Source: Rostratula benghalensis
Lineage: Eukaryota; Chordata; Aves; Charadriiformes; Rostratulidae
Direction of reading: 5' to 3'
Length of the DNA: 64,000 nucleotides
NCBI GenBank assembly: GCA_013399305.1
Contig: VXAI01000049.1
Location: 2,844,425 to 2,908,424, forward strand
The notes under the pieces are model-generated. The model searched no databases. It was not told the DNA's origin and saw only the letters and a list, made by a program, of their open reading frames with translations. Made by a program: the position numbers and the translations under genes. Each line of letters starts with the position of its first letter. Position 1 is the first letter of the stretch. Positions 24,210 to 35,800 of the stretch are shown here, one piece after another.

Positions 24210-24328
24210 TAATGGTGCAAGTTGGAAGGGACCTTAAAGATCATCAAGTTTCCCCCAGCTGCCCTGGGCAGAAACACCTCCCACTAGAACAGGTTGCTCA
24301 AAGCCCCATCCAGCCTGGTCTGGTGAAA
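24210..24328 (-). mobile_element. CR1 LINE fragment (3' region)
   Basis: On the plus strand the segment reads as the complement of the CR1 3' region: gttggaagggaccttaaaga, then a stretch equivalent to 'ctgccctgggcag', then ccactag and ggttgctcaaagccccatc. It is one of the best preserved CR1 pieces in the window and is typical of birds. The element is 5'-truncated, as is usual for CR1, and similarity fades beyond 24330. Confidence 0.92.
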
Positions 24329-25570
24329 ACTCCTACTAATTCTGATGGGAGGCAGGATTTCCACTCTCTCTCCCTGTTTCCCCAGATCCATGTCTGCACA
24401 GCACAATGCAGTGTTATGCACTGCTATTTCCAAATTTGCTTGGTACTAAGAGCAGAACTGCAGTATTGACCTATTGTTCCTATCAGAGTAATAGACCCAG
24501 AGCACTGTGCTGCTGCTGCTAGGTGACTTTCAGTGCTTGCTCAGTCCTCACTCACTGGTATTTCCCTGCATTACTGCATGGTGTATGTAGACACAGCCAC
24601 AGCTCTGCTGTAGCTGTGGGGTTTTCCTATAGAACTCTCTTGGAATAAGTTACAGGCAGTGGGTTCACGAGCTGCTTGGATTCACCAGTTTGTCATAAAA
24701 TTACCAACCTACCACTAATGGTCGATTATGGTCTATGAAGCTTCATGGCCTCCAGTGCAGGGGCTGTTTAGATGACAGTGAATTCCCTTAATATGCTGTA
24801 TTTCTTGCCACAAATCCTTTCGCTAAGGGACACAGGCTAAAAATACTCCTGAGGAAGAGCTCATAAACGGATGTATCCCCTATTCTGATCTTGCTGGTGT
24901 TGCTCTATGTTCTTTACTTAAATTGCATAGCTCCCCAGCCCTAACAGGAGACTCAGGCAACTTATTTTTTATCTTTTATAACTGATGCAATGCATATTAA
25001 AGCAGAAATAATCATGGCTTCAGAGATGCAGATGTTTTCTGAACATTCTGACTATGAATGTAATATAATGGAGGTTTGAGTGACACTCAGCTTGCACCCC
25101 TGAGTTTATCATAAGATTAACAGTCTTTATTATTTTGCAGAACAAGCAGTAGCACCTCACCAAGGGTATAATCACCTCAGTCAAAAAACAAATAAGCTTT
25201 TACTTAATGCGCTAAAAATATAATTGAGAAACCTTCGATCTCAAGCCGTGTGATAAAATAGACTGTGTTGACTGAGCAGATCAGCAGCTGCTGCTGTTCA
25301 GGCTCCTTCACCCTAACAACGCTTGCCTTTCTCTCTCCCCACCAAATTTAGAGATTATGTCAGCATAGCCAACCCCAGGAGTTCAAAAATCAGAAGACAA
25401 ACCAAAATAGAATCACAGGATTGATATCAAAGCCATGAAAGTTATTGAAACTGAAGCGTATGATTTGGGGGGTCAGCCTTTAGATTTTTAATTCATAGGA
25501 GACAGCCTTCTCTCTTCCAGTTGTCTGCTCAGTTCTCCTGGCTGTCTGATATGCCCTATTTCGGAGTGAG
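24329..25570. other. non-coding tract, no recognised gene
   Basis: No open frame of interest and no recognised repeat, apart from a faint 'agaatcacagga' phrase near 25410 that could be a CR1 tail remnant. Confidence 0.5.
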
Positions 25571-25612
25571 AGGCAACACAGGACAATGGGAAGCACAAAG
25601 GACTGGGAATCT
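25571..25612 (+). repeat. MIR-type SINE relic, 5' part
   Basis: The words aggcaacacaggacaatggg and aagcacaaaggactgggaat follow the tRNA-like head of the amniote MIR family. The missing continuation is found at 25828-25935, so the element appears interrupted. Confidence 0.5.
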
Positions 25613-25827
25613 ATTTAAAGTTTATATAGAGCTCAATTCTCCACCATACGTGAAGCCTTAATCCTGCAAATACCTTATCTGAATGCTCAACTTGATTCAT
25701 ACAAGTAGCCCCATGGAAACCAGTGGGGGTCCTCTTGTACTTGAAGTTTGCCACTTAGATAAGTTACTAGAGCAAGCCAGAAATGTTAGCCTGAGTCACA
25801 ATATTAAGATTACCTAAGAATGACAAG
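25613..25827. mobile_element. probable insertion inside the MIR relic
   Basis: About 215 bases separate two MIR-like parts that are nearly contiguous in the family consensus. Inside, the words aatcctgcaaatacctt, catacaagtagcccca and accagtgggg recall a palindromic repeat class common in reptilian genomes, with cores like attgaagtcaatggg. The exact family is not known to me. Confidence 0.35.
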
Positions 25828-25935
25828 GTCTGTTACTCAGTTTTCTCTGTGATCTTGGGCAAGTCCTGAATCATTCTATATCTGAGCTTCCTGCTCTTTA
25901 AAAAAGGAGGTAAAATTTGTCTATACATGGTACTC
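25828..25935 (+). repeat. MIR-type SINE relic, core and 3' part
   Basis: The segment contains the highly recognisable MIR core: ctctgtgatcttgggcaagt, followed by decayed equivalents of the 'cctcagtttcc' and 'gtaaaatgggg' words. MIR relics are old and are shared across amniotes. Confidence 0.75.
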
Positions 25936-26132
25936 GGAAGCTGCCAGACATGTAATTTATCTATTGTCTTCTTCTGATGTAAATTGGATTCTAGCTAACA
26001 CAGAATGCTTAAAGAAAGTCAGTAATAAGTGTTTCATAGTTAGACTTCCTAATAAAACCAAATTCACAGAACTGGTCTTAATCCACCATGCATGGAGTCT
26101 GACTGAGCAGCCAGAAGAAACAGAGGACTGAT

Positions 26133-26152
26133 TCTTCTCAGCGCTGAGAAGA
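26133..26152. repeat. 20-bp perfect palindrome
   Basis: tcttctcagcgctgagaaga equals its own reverse complement, with no spacer. It contains the AGCGCT core. The function is unknown. Confidence 0.95.
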
Positions 26153-29100
26153 CCATACTTCTCACTTCACAGACTGGACCTTCCGCACTTCAGCAGGACA
26201 GGCAGGACCCTCTTCTGAAAACAGCAGTTCCTGGCAGCTAGAATTTTTCATACAGGAGTTAATGAAAATCTAAATATTTCTTTACATTTTTCCCCCACAA
26301 AAATGCTTAAATTCCTCTGAATTTAAATTTAAATTTAATTAATCCTAATTTAAATTTATTCTGAATGTAAAGTCCAATTTTTGAGGCAGTGGTAATGTTA
26401 AGATGAAAGAGCTTGTTAGAAAAGTACTCACTTAAAATAATGGAAGACTTTCATCTTTTATTAAACATTTGAAATTACTAAAAGATACTACCTCAGAGTG
26501 GCTTAGTTTAAAGAGCCAAACTGATACATTTTGTTAATTAGACCATTAAAAAACTCATTTAGGTGTAAATAAGTCTAGGTCATTAAATCTTAATGTACAG
26601 CGTCAAAGTGAAACCTCAGTCTTCACACTTTCTAGTAATGTAAATTCACGACCCTAAAATTAATTAAAAATAGAATTAGCATCAAAGAACTTACTCCCCC
26701 CCTCCAGTTTTCGAAGGGAAACAGGCTACCCCTTTTGATTACAGAAGGATAAAAGGGTTTCTAGGCACAGAAAGTGGGAGAAGGCGATGCAGAGAGACTG
26801 AAGACAGAATTTAGATAAACTGGAAACGGGCAGTAGAGTTCAGGAAAGACAGAGGCTGAATGGTCAGGAAGGGAGATGCTAAAAGTGAAGCCTATGGATC
26901 CTGGACAACTAAAAAGAATGGGACCGCATTGAAAGCAGAGAAAGGCAGGGGAGGGAACAGTGGGACCAAAACAGCACTGCAAAAGACTGTAGAGAACAGG
27001 AGAGAGAGAGACTCAAGCGTGGCATCACGGGTGAAAAGGCTTCTGCTCACACCAGTCTTCAGAACAAACACCAAGGACATCAGAACCCAAACACCAGTGT
27101 AAAAGCAAGCAGTAATTATCATGTATTTCCACACATATAGGTCACAGATCAAAAATAAATTATCTGCAGTGTTACAATTAGCAAAGATTCTTGCTTTTAC
27201 TTTGTATACCCTTTAGTGAAGAATTAGAATTCAATTTTTCCAGGTGCTTAAAATCAAGAGAATGCAGAAATGTCAGCTCCATTCAGTACTAACCGGGCTT
27301 GTAGTGCTGACACAACACTCAGGGAAAAAAAGACAGACAGAAGAGTGAAAATTGCATGAAAGCTTTAAGGAGAAGGGATGACTTTAAGATGGTAGCAGTG
27401 ATAGGAGGTGAACTGTAATGAGTAACTCAGTGGCAGGCTGAAGGAAGGATTATACTCGCTCCACTGGCAGGGATGCTGCCCAGTGTTTACAGGGATGTTT
27501 TCTGAGGCCAATACAAGACTACATTTGCTTCCTGAACTTAGTGACTGGTTGGCATACAGACACATAAAAAGAAAGGTTTTTAAAAATATAAACAAACTGT
27601 TTTCGGTTTTCCTAATTCAATTAAGCATGCTACACTAACAAACAAAGACCCTACCTTTTCCATATATTCAGACTGAATGCTTACTTTGTAGATAACGATC
27701 TTCCCACAAGACGACCGACAAAAATCTTTCCACTGAAGGACCATGTTAAATATGGTTGTTCCTGCACAGATATAACATATGTAAATAGTTCATGATTATA
27801 TGTGAAGCCATATTACAGTTATATAGGAGAAGTGATTGCTCCCACTGTACGCATTCTTTGAAATTGTGTGACACATGCAAAATCAAGCATGACACAAAAT
27901 TCATCACAGAATATTTCAACATACCTTAGGGAGCCACTAAGTTTTCTGATGGTTTTACAGATGACAAACTAATTGTATCTGCAAAATATGCAAACTCTGT
28001 TTTAGAAGGGTTTACTTCCATCATTGCTTGTACTTTCTTATTTGGTAAACATTTAAAACAGACTGCTTAATAATAAAAATCAGAAATGATTAAATGATTT
28101 TATTATATTCAAGCTTCTTCCATTTTAGCTATGCTTTCTTGTTCCTACTAATTTTTTTGTTATATCAGCAAGGTATAGGAATTCTTGTCCCATCTGGGTG
28201 GCTGGCACCAGAGTGGATAATAACAAGCAATTATTCTCACAAAAAGCTTACCTTTTTAAATAAGATTTAAATTCCTATCCAGCTAATTATATAAAATAAT
28301 AGATTGAAATCACTAGCAATTCTTCTAGTAAACAGTCAAGTTTGTTATACTAAACACGTTTGGTTTTACTAAGACGATAAGGTTTTCATGTGAAATGGTA
28401 TACACGTCATCTGAATGCATCCATTTAATTTTAGGAAATTCTGTAAACTTTCTATACTACTGCTGTCTTGGAAATTCTCTTAGTTTTCAGAAATGTGGAG
28501 AATACCCAAATAAATACATTGTTCTGCCATGACTTATCCAGTTACCAGGTGTGGCTATGTGACAGACGGGCTGCAGTCAGCAGTCTGATATGGTCAAATT
28601 TGATGCTGCTTGATGCTTTCTTAGATGGCTTTTTGACAGATTGAACTACATGTACAAAAGTCCGTGTGGAGCCTGCTGGATTATAAAATCTTGCCTTACA
28701 ATTTATCTAAAAGTATCTATTGCTACGGTGATTTACTTCCTTGTTAAATCTGGAAGAAGTGATGATACTACTGATCTGTTTACAGACCAAGTTCAAGTTT
28801 CTTCTTACTTAGAACACTGTGTAGCACTTAAATTGGAATTCTTTGTTCCCCTTAGACGGGTGAAGATTGATTCTAGTGGTCTTCCAATCAGCCTATAAAT
28901 CAGGATAGTTTAGATTGACAATGTTTCATTGGTATGAGCAATAGAAGAGTCAGATTATTCTTTGCCAAGTTATATGACTATGGAGCACCATTCTAATATT
29001 TCTAACTCTCTTACCACTTCCCTATTGATAGTGTGACAGGATTTGTAATACCATTAGGCTGTGATGCCAAGAGCAATTCTTCTAAAGAGTGTGACACTGA

Positions 29101-29279
29101 ATATAGGCTCTGGCAAATGACGCCTTCAGTTAGAAAGTATTAATGTGACAGAACTCTTCCAGAGCCTTTTACAGAGAATATGTCTTGACCAAAAAGTGAC
29201 AGAAGAGAAAACAGTGCTTGAACCTGTGCAACATTGCATTAAGACAGAAAAATCTCAACTGAAAATGCTTTCTTTTGTG

Positions 29280-29370
29280 CAAGAATTGATCTCACTGTCA
29301 TTTATAGCAATGTAAATCACAAAGAACCATTGAAATCAGTGGGAACTCCCGTTACATAAATCAGGTGTCA
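29280..29370. repeat. possible ancient palindromic repeat relic
   Basis: The core ccattgaaatcagtggga, followed by cccgttacataaatcagg, resembles a common, very old reptilian repeat built around attgaagtcaatgg. It is strongly decayed. The assignment is from memory. Confidence 0.3.
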
Positions 29371-30383
29371 TATGAATAAAAAAGTTATAAGATATTATTA
29401 TTGCTCCACTTAGCTCTGCTCCATAGTTTTATTTCAGCTCTAACATTTATCAGCTTTGCTTGTCCAAGCTAACTCTTAGAACAGAAATATTTTTTGCAGT
29501 TTGGCAACAATGGGCATTCTGGATTGGATATTCACAAAACAAGTAATAGAGAATTTGTCATAATGGGTCCATCTACTGTTCTACAGCTCCTCTCATACTT
29601 TATGTCTCTACTTTATATAATCATAAAACATCTAACTGACTATGAAATCACAGTAAAAAAAAATGAAAGAAGTGTTCCGTTTTCATCATATTTCTCTGAC
29701 AGAAGAGATTTGATCATCTGTATTATCACAGCTACAAATAGCGTAGGCAAACATAAATTACCCTCCCCCCCCATTACATACAGACACATTATCTGTCTTT
29801 TTGCCATTGAAAAATCCGTGGGCTATTTTCTGCATAAAATATTTTCTTTCATTTGTTCTAAATGCACTGGCCCTTAATTTCATGATGCATTTATTTCACT
29901 GAGATGTGCAATGCAGAAAATGCCCCTATCACTACTCTGAATACTATGTGATATTCCCATTATTTCCTACTCTTCCCAAACAAAACCACTCTAGAATGAG
30001 AACCTCAGTGGTATGAACTGGTAAATCATCCAAAGGAGCAGGGATTTATATCTTCTGAATCTTCATAGTCTTTAAAGTGCTTTATATGTAAATCTTATTG
30101 TACATCTCACTAGCTTTGTTGCCTTTTTATGAGCTTCCAGAGTCTATATTTCAGTTGCCTAAAGTAAAATTTGGAAGAAATCTGATAGAAAAGAGAAAAA
30201 CTGCTCTTGAAGGGGATCACTGTCATATCATCATGATGTCATGAAAGAAGAACTACAAGAAATTAGAACTTCACAACTTCTAGTTATTATGCTGATCTCA
30301 CTAGAAACAACTAAACAGTTGGTTTGGGGTTTGGTGGCTTTTTTTTTTTATTTTGTTAAAGAATACCCCACAAAGCCACACTG

Positions 30384-30470
30384 TTATTTCCATGGAAATA
30401 ATTTTATGAAAATAAATTTATATGGAATTATTTCCATGGAAATAATTTTCTGGAAATAATTTTATCTGGT
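30384..30470. repeat. 44-bp tandem pair with 18-bp perfect palindromes
   Basis: ttatttccatggaaataa, a perfect palindrome, occurs at 30384-30401 and again at 30428-30445, exactly 44 bases apart. The sequence after each palindrome is also similar (attttatgaaaata versus attttctggaaata), so this is a tandem duplication of a palindrome-bearing unit, followed by a third partial tggaaataatttt. Confidence 0.93.
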
Positions 30471-32440
30471 AAAAATTTATGATCTCTAAAAATACATCCC
30501 AAATTGTGATCAAGTATCTATTGTAATGGCGCAAATGGATGGAATTAACATTAACACAGATAAAATTGATCAGGTTTTAAGTGATTATTGCTTCACTGAT
30601 CGTTATGTGTTCCACTGCTCTCTGTATGGGAGATCTTTAATATGGTACATGTATAAACATTAAGCTTAATGCAGTTAAATGCTGATATGGAAAGGCTGGA
30701 TGGCTAATTAATGATCAAGCAAACAATTATTTCTCTTTCTTACTAATTCTCAAGATGTTCTGTGAGGAACTGCAGCCTTGCAGAGCAAAATTCAGTGCAT
30801 CTCTTAATTATAAATAAGCTAGGGACTTGTAAAAGCACAGACTACCTTTTTAACCTCCTGTTTTTAAGCTTCTCAGCAAGATTTTTCCTGGTCCAAAGAA
30901 AGGTAATTTAAAGGAAAAGCTTTTCTACTACGTTTATTGGTCACCTTTAAGTGAATATTTGACTGATGGGACCTAGTCAAGTTTTACATTTAAGAGACAC
31001 TTAATGAAAAAGTACATCAGTCTTAAATGGTCCTTAATTGGTTCGTGTGATATGTCTGTGTTGGTACTTAGCACAGGATTGAATTTCACACTAAAGGCTT
31101 ATTTCTACTAACCCTTAACTCACGCTGAGTATCCCTGTCTCCCTCGTGCACAGTCTTATTGATTTTGCCCAGAGTAATTGTCTTTCCCTGTTCTACAATT
31201 CTAAATCTTTTTCTCTGTGGTTTTTAAAAAAGAACAAAATCATTTTTTCTAGATCATTTAAATCCATGGATTGAGTGAATTAATTCTAACTTTACTATAT
31301 GACAGGCTATAAAAAGCATGTTTTCATCTTGTGTCTAGACTTTAAAATAACACCTCATGTACTCTCAAATGCAACTCCCAATATTTCCCAGAAATGTGAA
31401 ATCAGCACACGATCTCCCTAAGTCCTTTCATTAGTGCCACTCTGTGGAACAAATATCAACCCATATTATTTGCACTGCAGTTCTCTTCTGATACAGAAGT
31501 AATGTTTCTTGGGTTTTTTTAAGCATGGGTTCTCTAGATTTTTCCAAGTCACTACTGCCTTTAACTGACTACCCCCAAGTGCAGTATTGGATATGAAAAT
31601 TTTCAGAGACAGCACTGTCCTACAAAACCTGAAGTCGAGGTATATTTCTGAAAGTACTTCAAGAAATACTCACTTGGTGCAAAACTCAAAAGATTTTTAG
31701 ACTGCCTGGCCTGGTGTTTCATATCTCACAGGTTAGTAGAACTCCTCTGCTGCATGTAACAACTAGCTTTTATACACTTTTTTAAAACTTTTCTAGTGGT
31801 AAAGAACAGTATTTCAGCCAATAAATTATATTTTATAATCCCAAGAGGAAAACAAGATTTTGTAAAGCTTCTGTACCACGCAAAGACAGGCAGTATGCAC
31901 AAAACTCATCTTGAGAGTCATTTTAAAAATACTTCATTGAAGAACACTAAGAGGCGTATGTGGTATCGGACACTTGATCCGAAGGAAGATCTTATAACAT
32001 TTTAACCAGTATATAATACTGGAAGAATAAAACATCTTCCATTTGTTTGATAGTATCAAAAGAAGCCTGCACATTACTTCTTATAGCTTGACCTAATATG
32101 ACACACTTTGACATAGGCAGAGAAAAGGCTACAGAATAGGCATGGCAGAATGAAGCAAAGTCACCTCATCCTGCCCAGAAGTCAGTGAGGTTGCAGTGCA
32201 GAGACTGCATCAGCAAAGGACACTTCCAAGGGGACAAAGAAAACACAATGAAAACAAGGAAAAGAAAGCTCAATATGAGACAAAAAAAGAAACCTCTACT
32301 GAAACATCAAGCAGCAATCTGCTCTCTAATCTTATTGTGATATGGGATAAATTTATATTTTTAAACCCTGTGTGATTGTGAAATTGGAATGTTTGAAATG
32401 GTTCAGTTCTGTTCAACAAGGAAGGGATAAAATTTCAAAG
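30471..32440. other. non-coding A+T-rich tract
   Basis: No gene and no recognised repeat. Open frames are all short. Confidence 0.55.
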
Positions 32441-32800
32441 AATCAAGAATCATAGAGTCTTCATGATTGGAGGGGACGTTTAAGACCATCGTAGTCCAAC
32501 CATAAACAAACAAACAAAATACCAAACCAAACCAATCCAAACCAAACAAAAAATCCACCATAACAACAACCTCCACACCCACCAATCTTGGGCACTAGTG
32601 CATGCCCTGAAGTGCCACATCTACATGTTCCTTAAATACCTCCAGGTGACTCCACAATCTCCATGGGCAGGCTGTTCCTGTGGGCTGTACCCACTCAGTA
32701 AAGTAATTCTTCCTAATATCTAATCTAAACCTCCCCTGCCGCAACTTCATACTGTTTCCTCTGGTTCTGTCATTATTCACTTGGGAAGAGTCACTGTCAC
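32441..32800 (-). mobile_element. CR1 LINE fragment with internal simple repeat
   Basis: The plus strand begins with aatcaagaatcatagagtc (complement of the CR1 terminal repeat) and attggaggggac. It continues with ccatgggcaggctgttcctg, then taattcttcctaatatctaa and tctggttctgtcattattca. Between about 32505 and 32580 a CAAA/CCAAA-rich simple repeat sits where the usual 'ctgccatgggcagg' stretch is expected, so it is an expansion or a replacement. Confidence 0.92.
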
Positions 32801-34979
32801 AAAATAATGAAGGCACTGAAAGAGAATTTGGTGGCAAAAGTTACTTTGCAAGGTGTCATTAAGTACCATCCCCCTCCTTTTAACAGACAACAACGTCCAT
32901 CATAACCAAAATGTTGAGTGGTCCATCCATTCAAAAACTGAATTGCAAAATTGCCTGTATCAATACCCAGAACCAAATTAACTAAACTTAACACATTTGT
33001 ACAGTTTTGGAGTTTCACATATGACTAGCATTTAAATATCCTAATGACCCATCATTCAATGCTCTTCATTAACTGAAAACGGCCCGATACCTTTCCTTAT
33101 ATAGACAAGTCTAATATTATTTTTAGAGCTTTGGAAGACAGCGTTGGCTCTTTAAGCAGGTATCACAAGAGATACACCACGGAGATGTCTAATGGCTTGT
33201 ATTGAACTTACACTACTTTTATCATCTATTGGATTTCATTAACAGGGGCGATACTGAGTAACCCAGGCAAGTCATCTCTTTCTAATCCTGAAAAGCTGAT
33301 GTTATTTCTCTGGGTTTGTAGGCTTTCCAGTTCTCCAGTCAGGAGTGTCATTAGGCTTGGCCACATAATTACTTCCATGATTAAAAACTAAACATTTTTA
33401 TTACAGTATTTAAAGTAAGTCCATGAAGATATATTAGGCACAAAATAGTAGGCATTTACTCAGAAAACCTGGGAATACCTTGCTATTCCAATGCCACTTG
33501 GCATGAATCAACTGGCATCCAAAATACTAGTATTTTTTTAATCCTTTCATAATTTTTAATCCTTTATGGATTATTATTGACTCTTTCAAACTACCTCTCA
33601 TAAACTAAGACCCATAAATGCATTCATGTATGTTTCAAAAAAAGATCACATATACTTTCCAGGGAGTCCTTCTGCAGTTGTTCTTGCTGAAGAAAGTTAA
33701 TTTGGCAAACTAAAAATAGCAGCAATTAAATTTTGTGCCACTGTATGTCACAAAAAGAAAATAATGCAAATGTAATGCAGCAAAACCATACATGAGAAAT
33801 AGCATCTGGAATTGTCACCATGTTGGAGACTGCTACCTGACTACATCTGTCAGTATATAAGTAAAATATAAATCATTGAAGTAAACCCAAGAATTATGTC
33901 ATGTGCTATTTATTTTCAAGCCAATGATAACAGTGGTAAGTATAATTTGAAATGCTTTTCATTATTCGAGTAAAGTTTAAATGACTGTTTTATGGTCATT
34001 CCTCTACTAATTCAGTAACTGATTTGAACAAATTTTGTTTCACTATGAAGCTTGTCACTTGATATATGTCACAAAGAGGAGGAAGAGACAGAGTTGAGGA
34101 AATACAAAAGCATCATTTTGGAGAATTATAACTACCTCTTCCAGCAGAATGTATCATGATTAAGCAGTAATCATCACTTTGAACCATTACTCTGCGTGCT
34201 CTCTGCTAGGAGAGATTTAAGCTACTTTTGTGTCATGCAACAGTAAATTATTCTGGCAATTCTATTAGTGCTTTATTTTCTGCATAACTCTACTATATTC
34301 CAGGAAAAATAGCTTTTCTTAATCTGAATTACAATTTTAAATAATATTCTATGGTTTACTTGATGGAATATGAAGTCTGTTATGTTGAAAACTACTGAGA
34401 ATTTTTAATCAGTAATCATTAACCCAACTTAAAAGCCTGAGACAGAGCTGTTAGTGTCTACTAGGTCAATGCAGATGCTCTGCACGTGCTATTAAACCAT
34501 AAACTAAAACCCTCTTTGAATCTGTTTAAATCCTGTTATGAAAGCTGACTGAAATCCCTTTCCTGGGGAATTCCAAGTTGATATTTTACCTTTAATTCAT
34601 TCCACTGAGCAAAAAGCAAAATCTGAATACTCCCATAAGAGACTTAAATAAAATAATATGACAGGAGATAGGTGAGGGAGTAACTGACTGGAAATTTTCA
34701 CCTGGTTTAAACTCATTATGTGCTAAAAGCAACTGAAATTGGTTGAAGTGTTAAGGATATTAAAAGAAATGGTTGTGAGATGTGGGAGTATGAAAAGCAC
34801 ACTCACAACCTGCACATGTGTTGGCAGTGTTGATAGGCTGGCTTCGCTCAAACCTCCCAAGCCACAATTCATGGCGATTTCCCCTTTTTTATGTCATCTA
34901 TTAAGAAGAGATTGACTCCTCAATCTTTGCAATTCCTTTGCCAGATAAGCAAGGGTGCCTTCCTCAACCTCAGAGCTGT
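32801..34979. other. non-coding A+T-rich tract
   Basis: No gene and no recognised repeat. Several decayed stretches near the right end may belong to the CR1 relic that follows. Confidence 0.5.
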
Positions 34980-35800
34980 TGCTCTAGGTCTCTAATGATC
35001 CTGACAATGCTCTGATGGATCCACTGCAGTTTGTCAACTTCCCTCTTGACCTGGAGGGCCTGAAACCAGACACAGTGTTTGAGGTGCTAGCTCACCACAA
35101 ATTAGCAGACATATTTAATGTAGGCCAATTTGTGATTTGTCTTACTCAGGATAAGAGGGCACCGGCAATTGACCTTCAGCCTTGCCTCCCCTGTAACTTC
35201 AAGCACTTTCCAACAGGGCTGTATGTATCTTACATAGCTAACAGGTTCCTCTCTTGTAGCAAGGCACAGGGCTTTTCCATTCCAGTACAAAACTTTGCAC
35301 TTCACTTTCTTCATCTTTACCAGGTTTATGTTGACCAAATCCTGAAGTTTTTCCAGGTCCCTCTGCACTGAAGCTCTACCTTTTGTCATGCTTACCCCAA
35401 TTTAATTTCATCTGCAATTTGGCCAACAGTGTATTCACTTGCATCATCCAGATCATCGATGAAGAAATTCAATGAAACAGCCCCTGGATACTCTAACATC
35501 AAAGCACTGGTTGGCCCTTTGAACCTGGTGGTCAGCCAATTTTCAGCCTCTTTAACACTCCAGTCACTAGCCCAAACTTCTTTAGTTTACAAGTGAAAAT
35601 TCTGTGGTAAACAGCATGAAACAGCCTTTCTTGAATCAAGGTATATTTTATCCCCTGCTCTTCCCTTCTCTACTACTGCCTTTTCGATGAGTAGTTTCAG
35701 GCTGATCCAGTACGATTTATCATTGTCAAGTGCATGTTGACTGTTCTCAATTATCTTCTTGTTACTCATATTTTTTGAGAAAGAAAACATCACCTCAAAA
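34980..35800 (-). mobile_element. old CR1-type LINE, end of ORF2 and 3' region
   Basis: In plus-strand order the complement of a CR1 element can be followed. First comes a stretch like 'ctgaaaccagacacagtgtt'. Next are 'ccaggtccctctgcactga', 'catctgcaatttggcc' and 'catccagatcatcgatgaag'. It ends with words like 'cttgaatcaaggtatatttt' and 'gcatgttgactgtt'. It is roughly 800 bases long, heavily mutated and has no intact reading frame, so it is an old insertion of a lineage shared with other reptiles. Confidence 0.85.

Larger units (their letters stand above)
25936..30383. other. non-coding A+T-rich tract
   Basis: The tract includes a perfect 20-bp palindrome (26133-26152), a TTTAAA-type simple stretch with an inverted partner (about 26318-26362), and a candidate palindromic repeat relic at about 29280-29370 (ccattgaaatcagtggga core). 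The open frame at 29494-29877 (127 codons) is A+T-rich and shows no domain. Confidence 0.5.

Noticed and set aside
35015..35389. Opposed open frames of 118 and 95 codons
   Set aside because: Both lie inside the old CR1 relic and are by-products of it.
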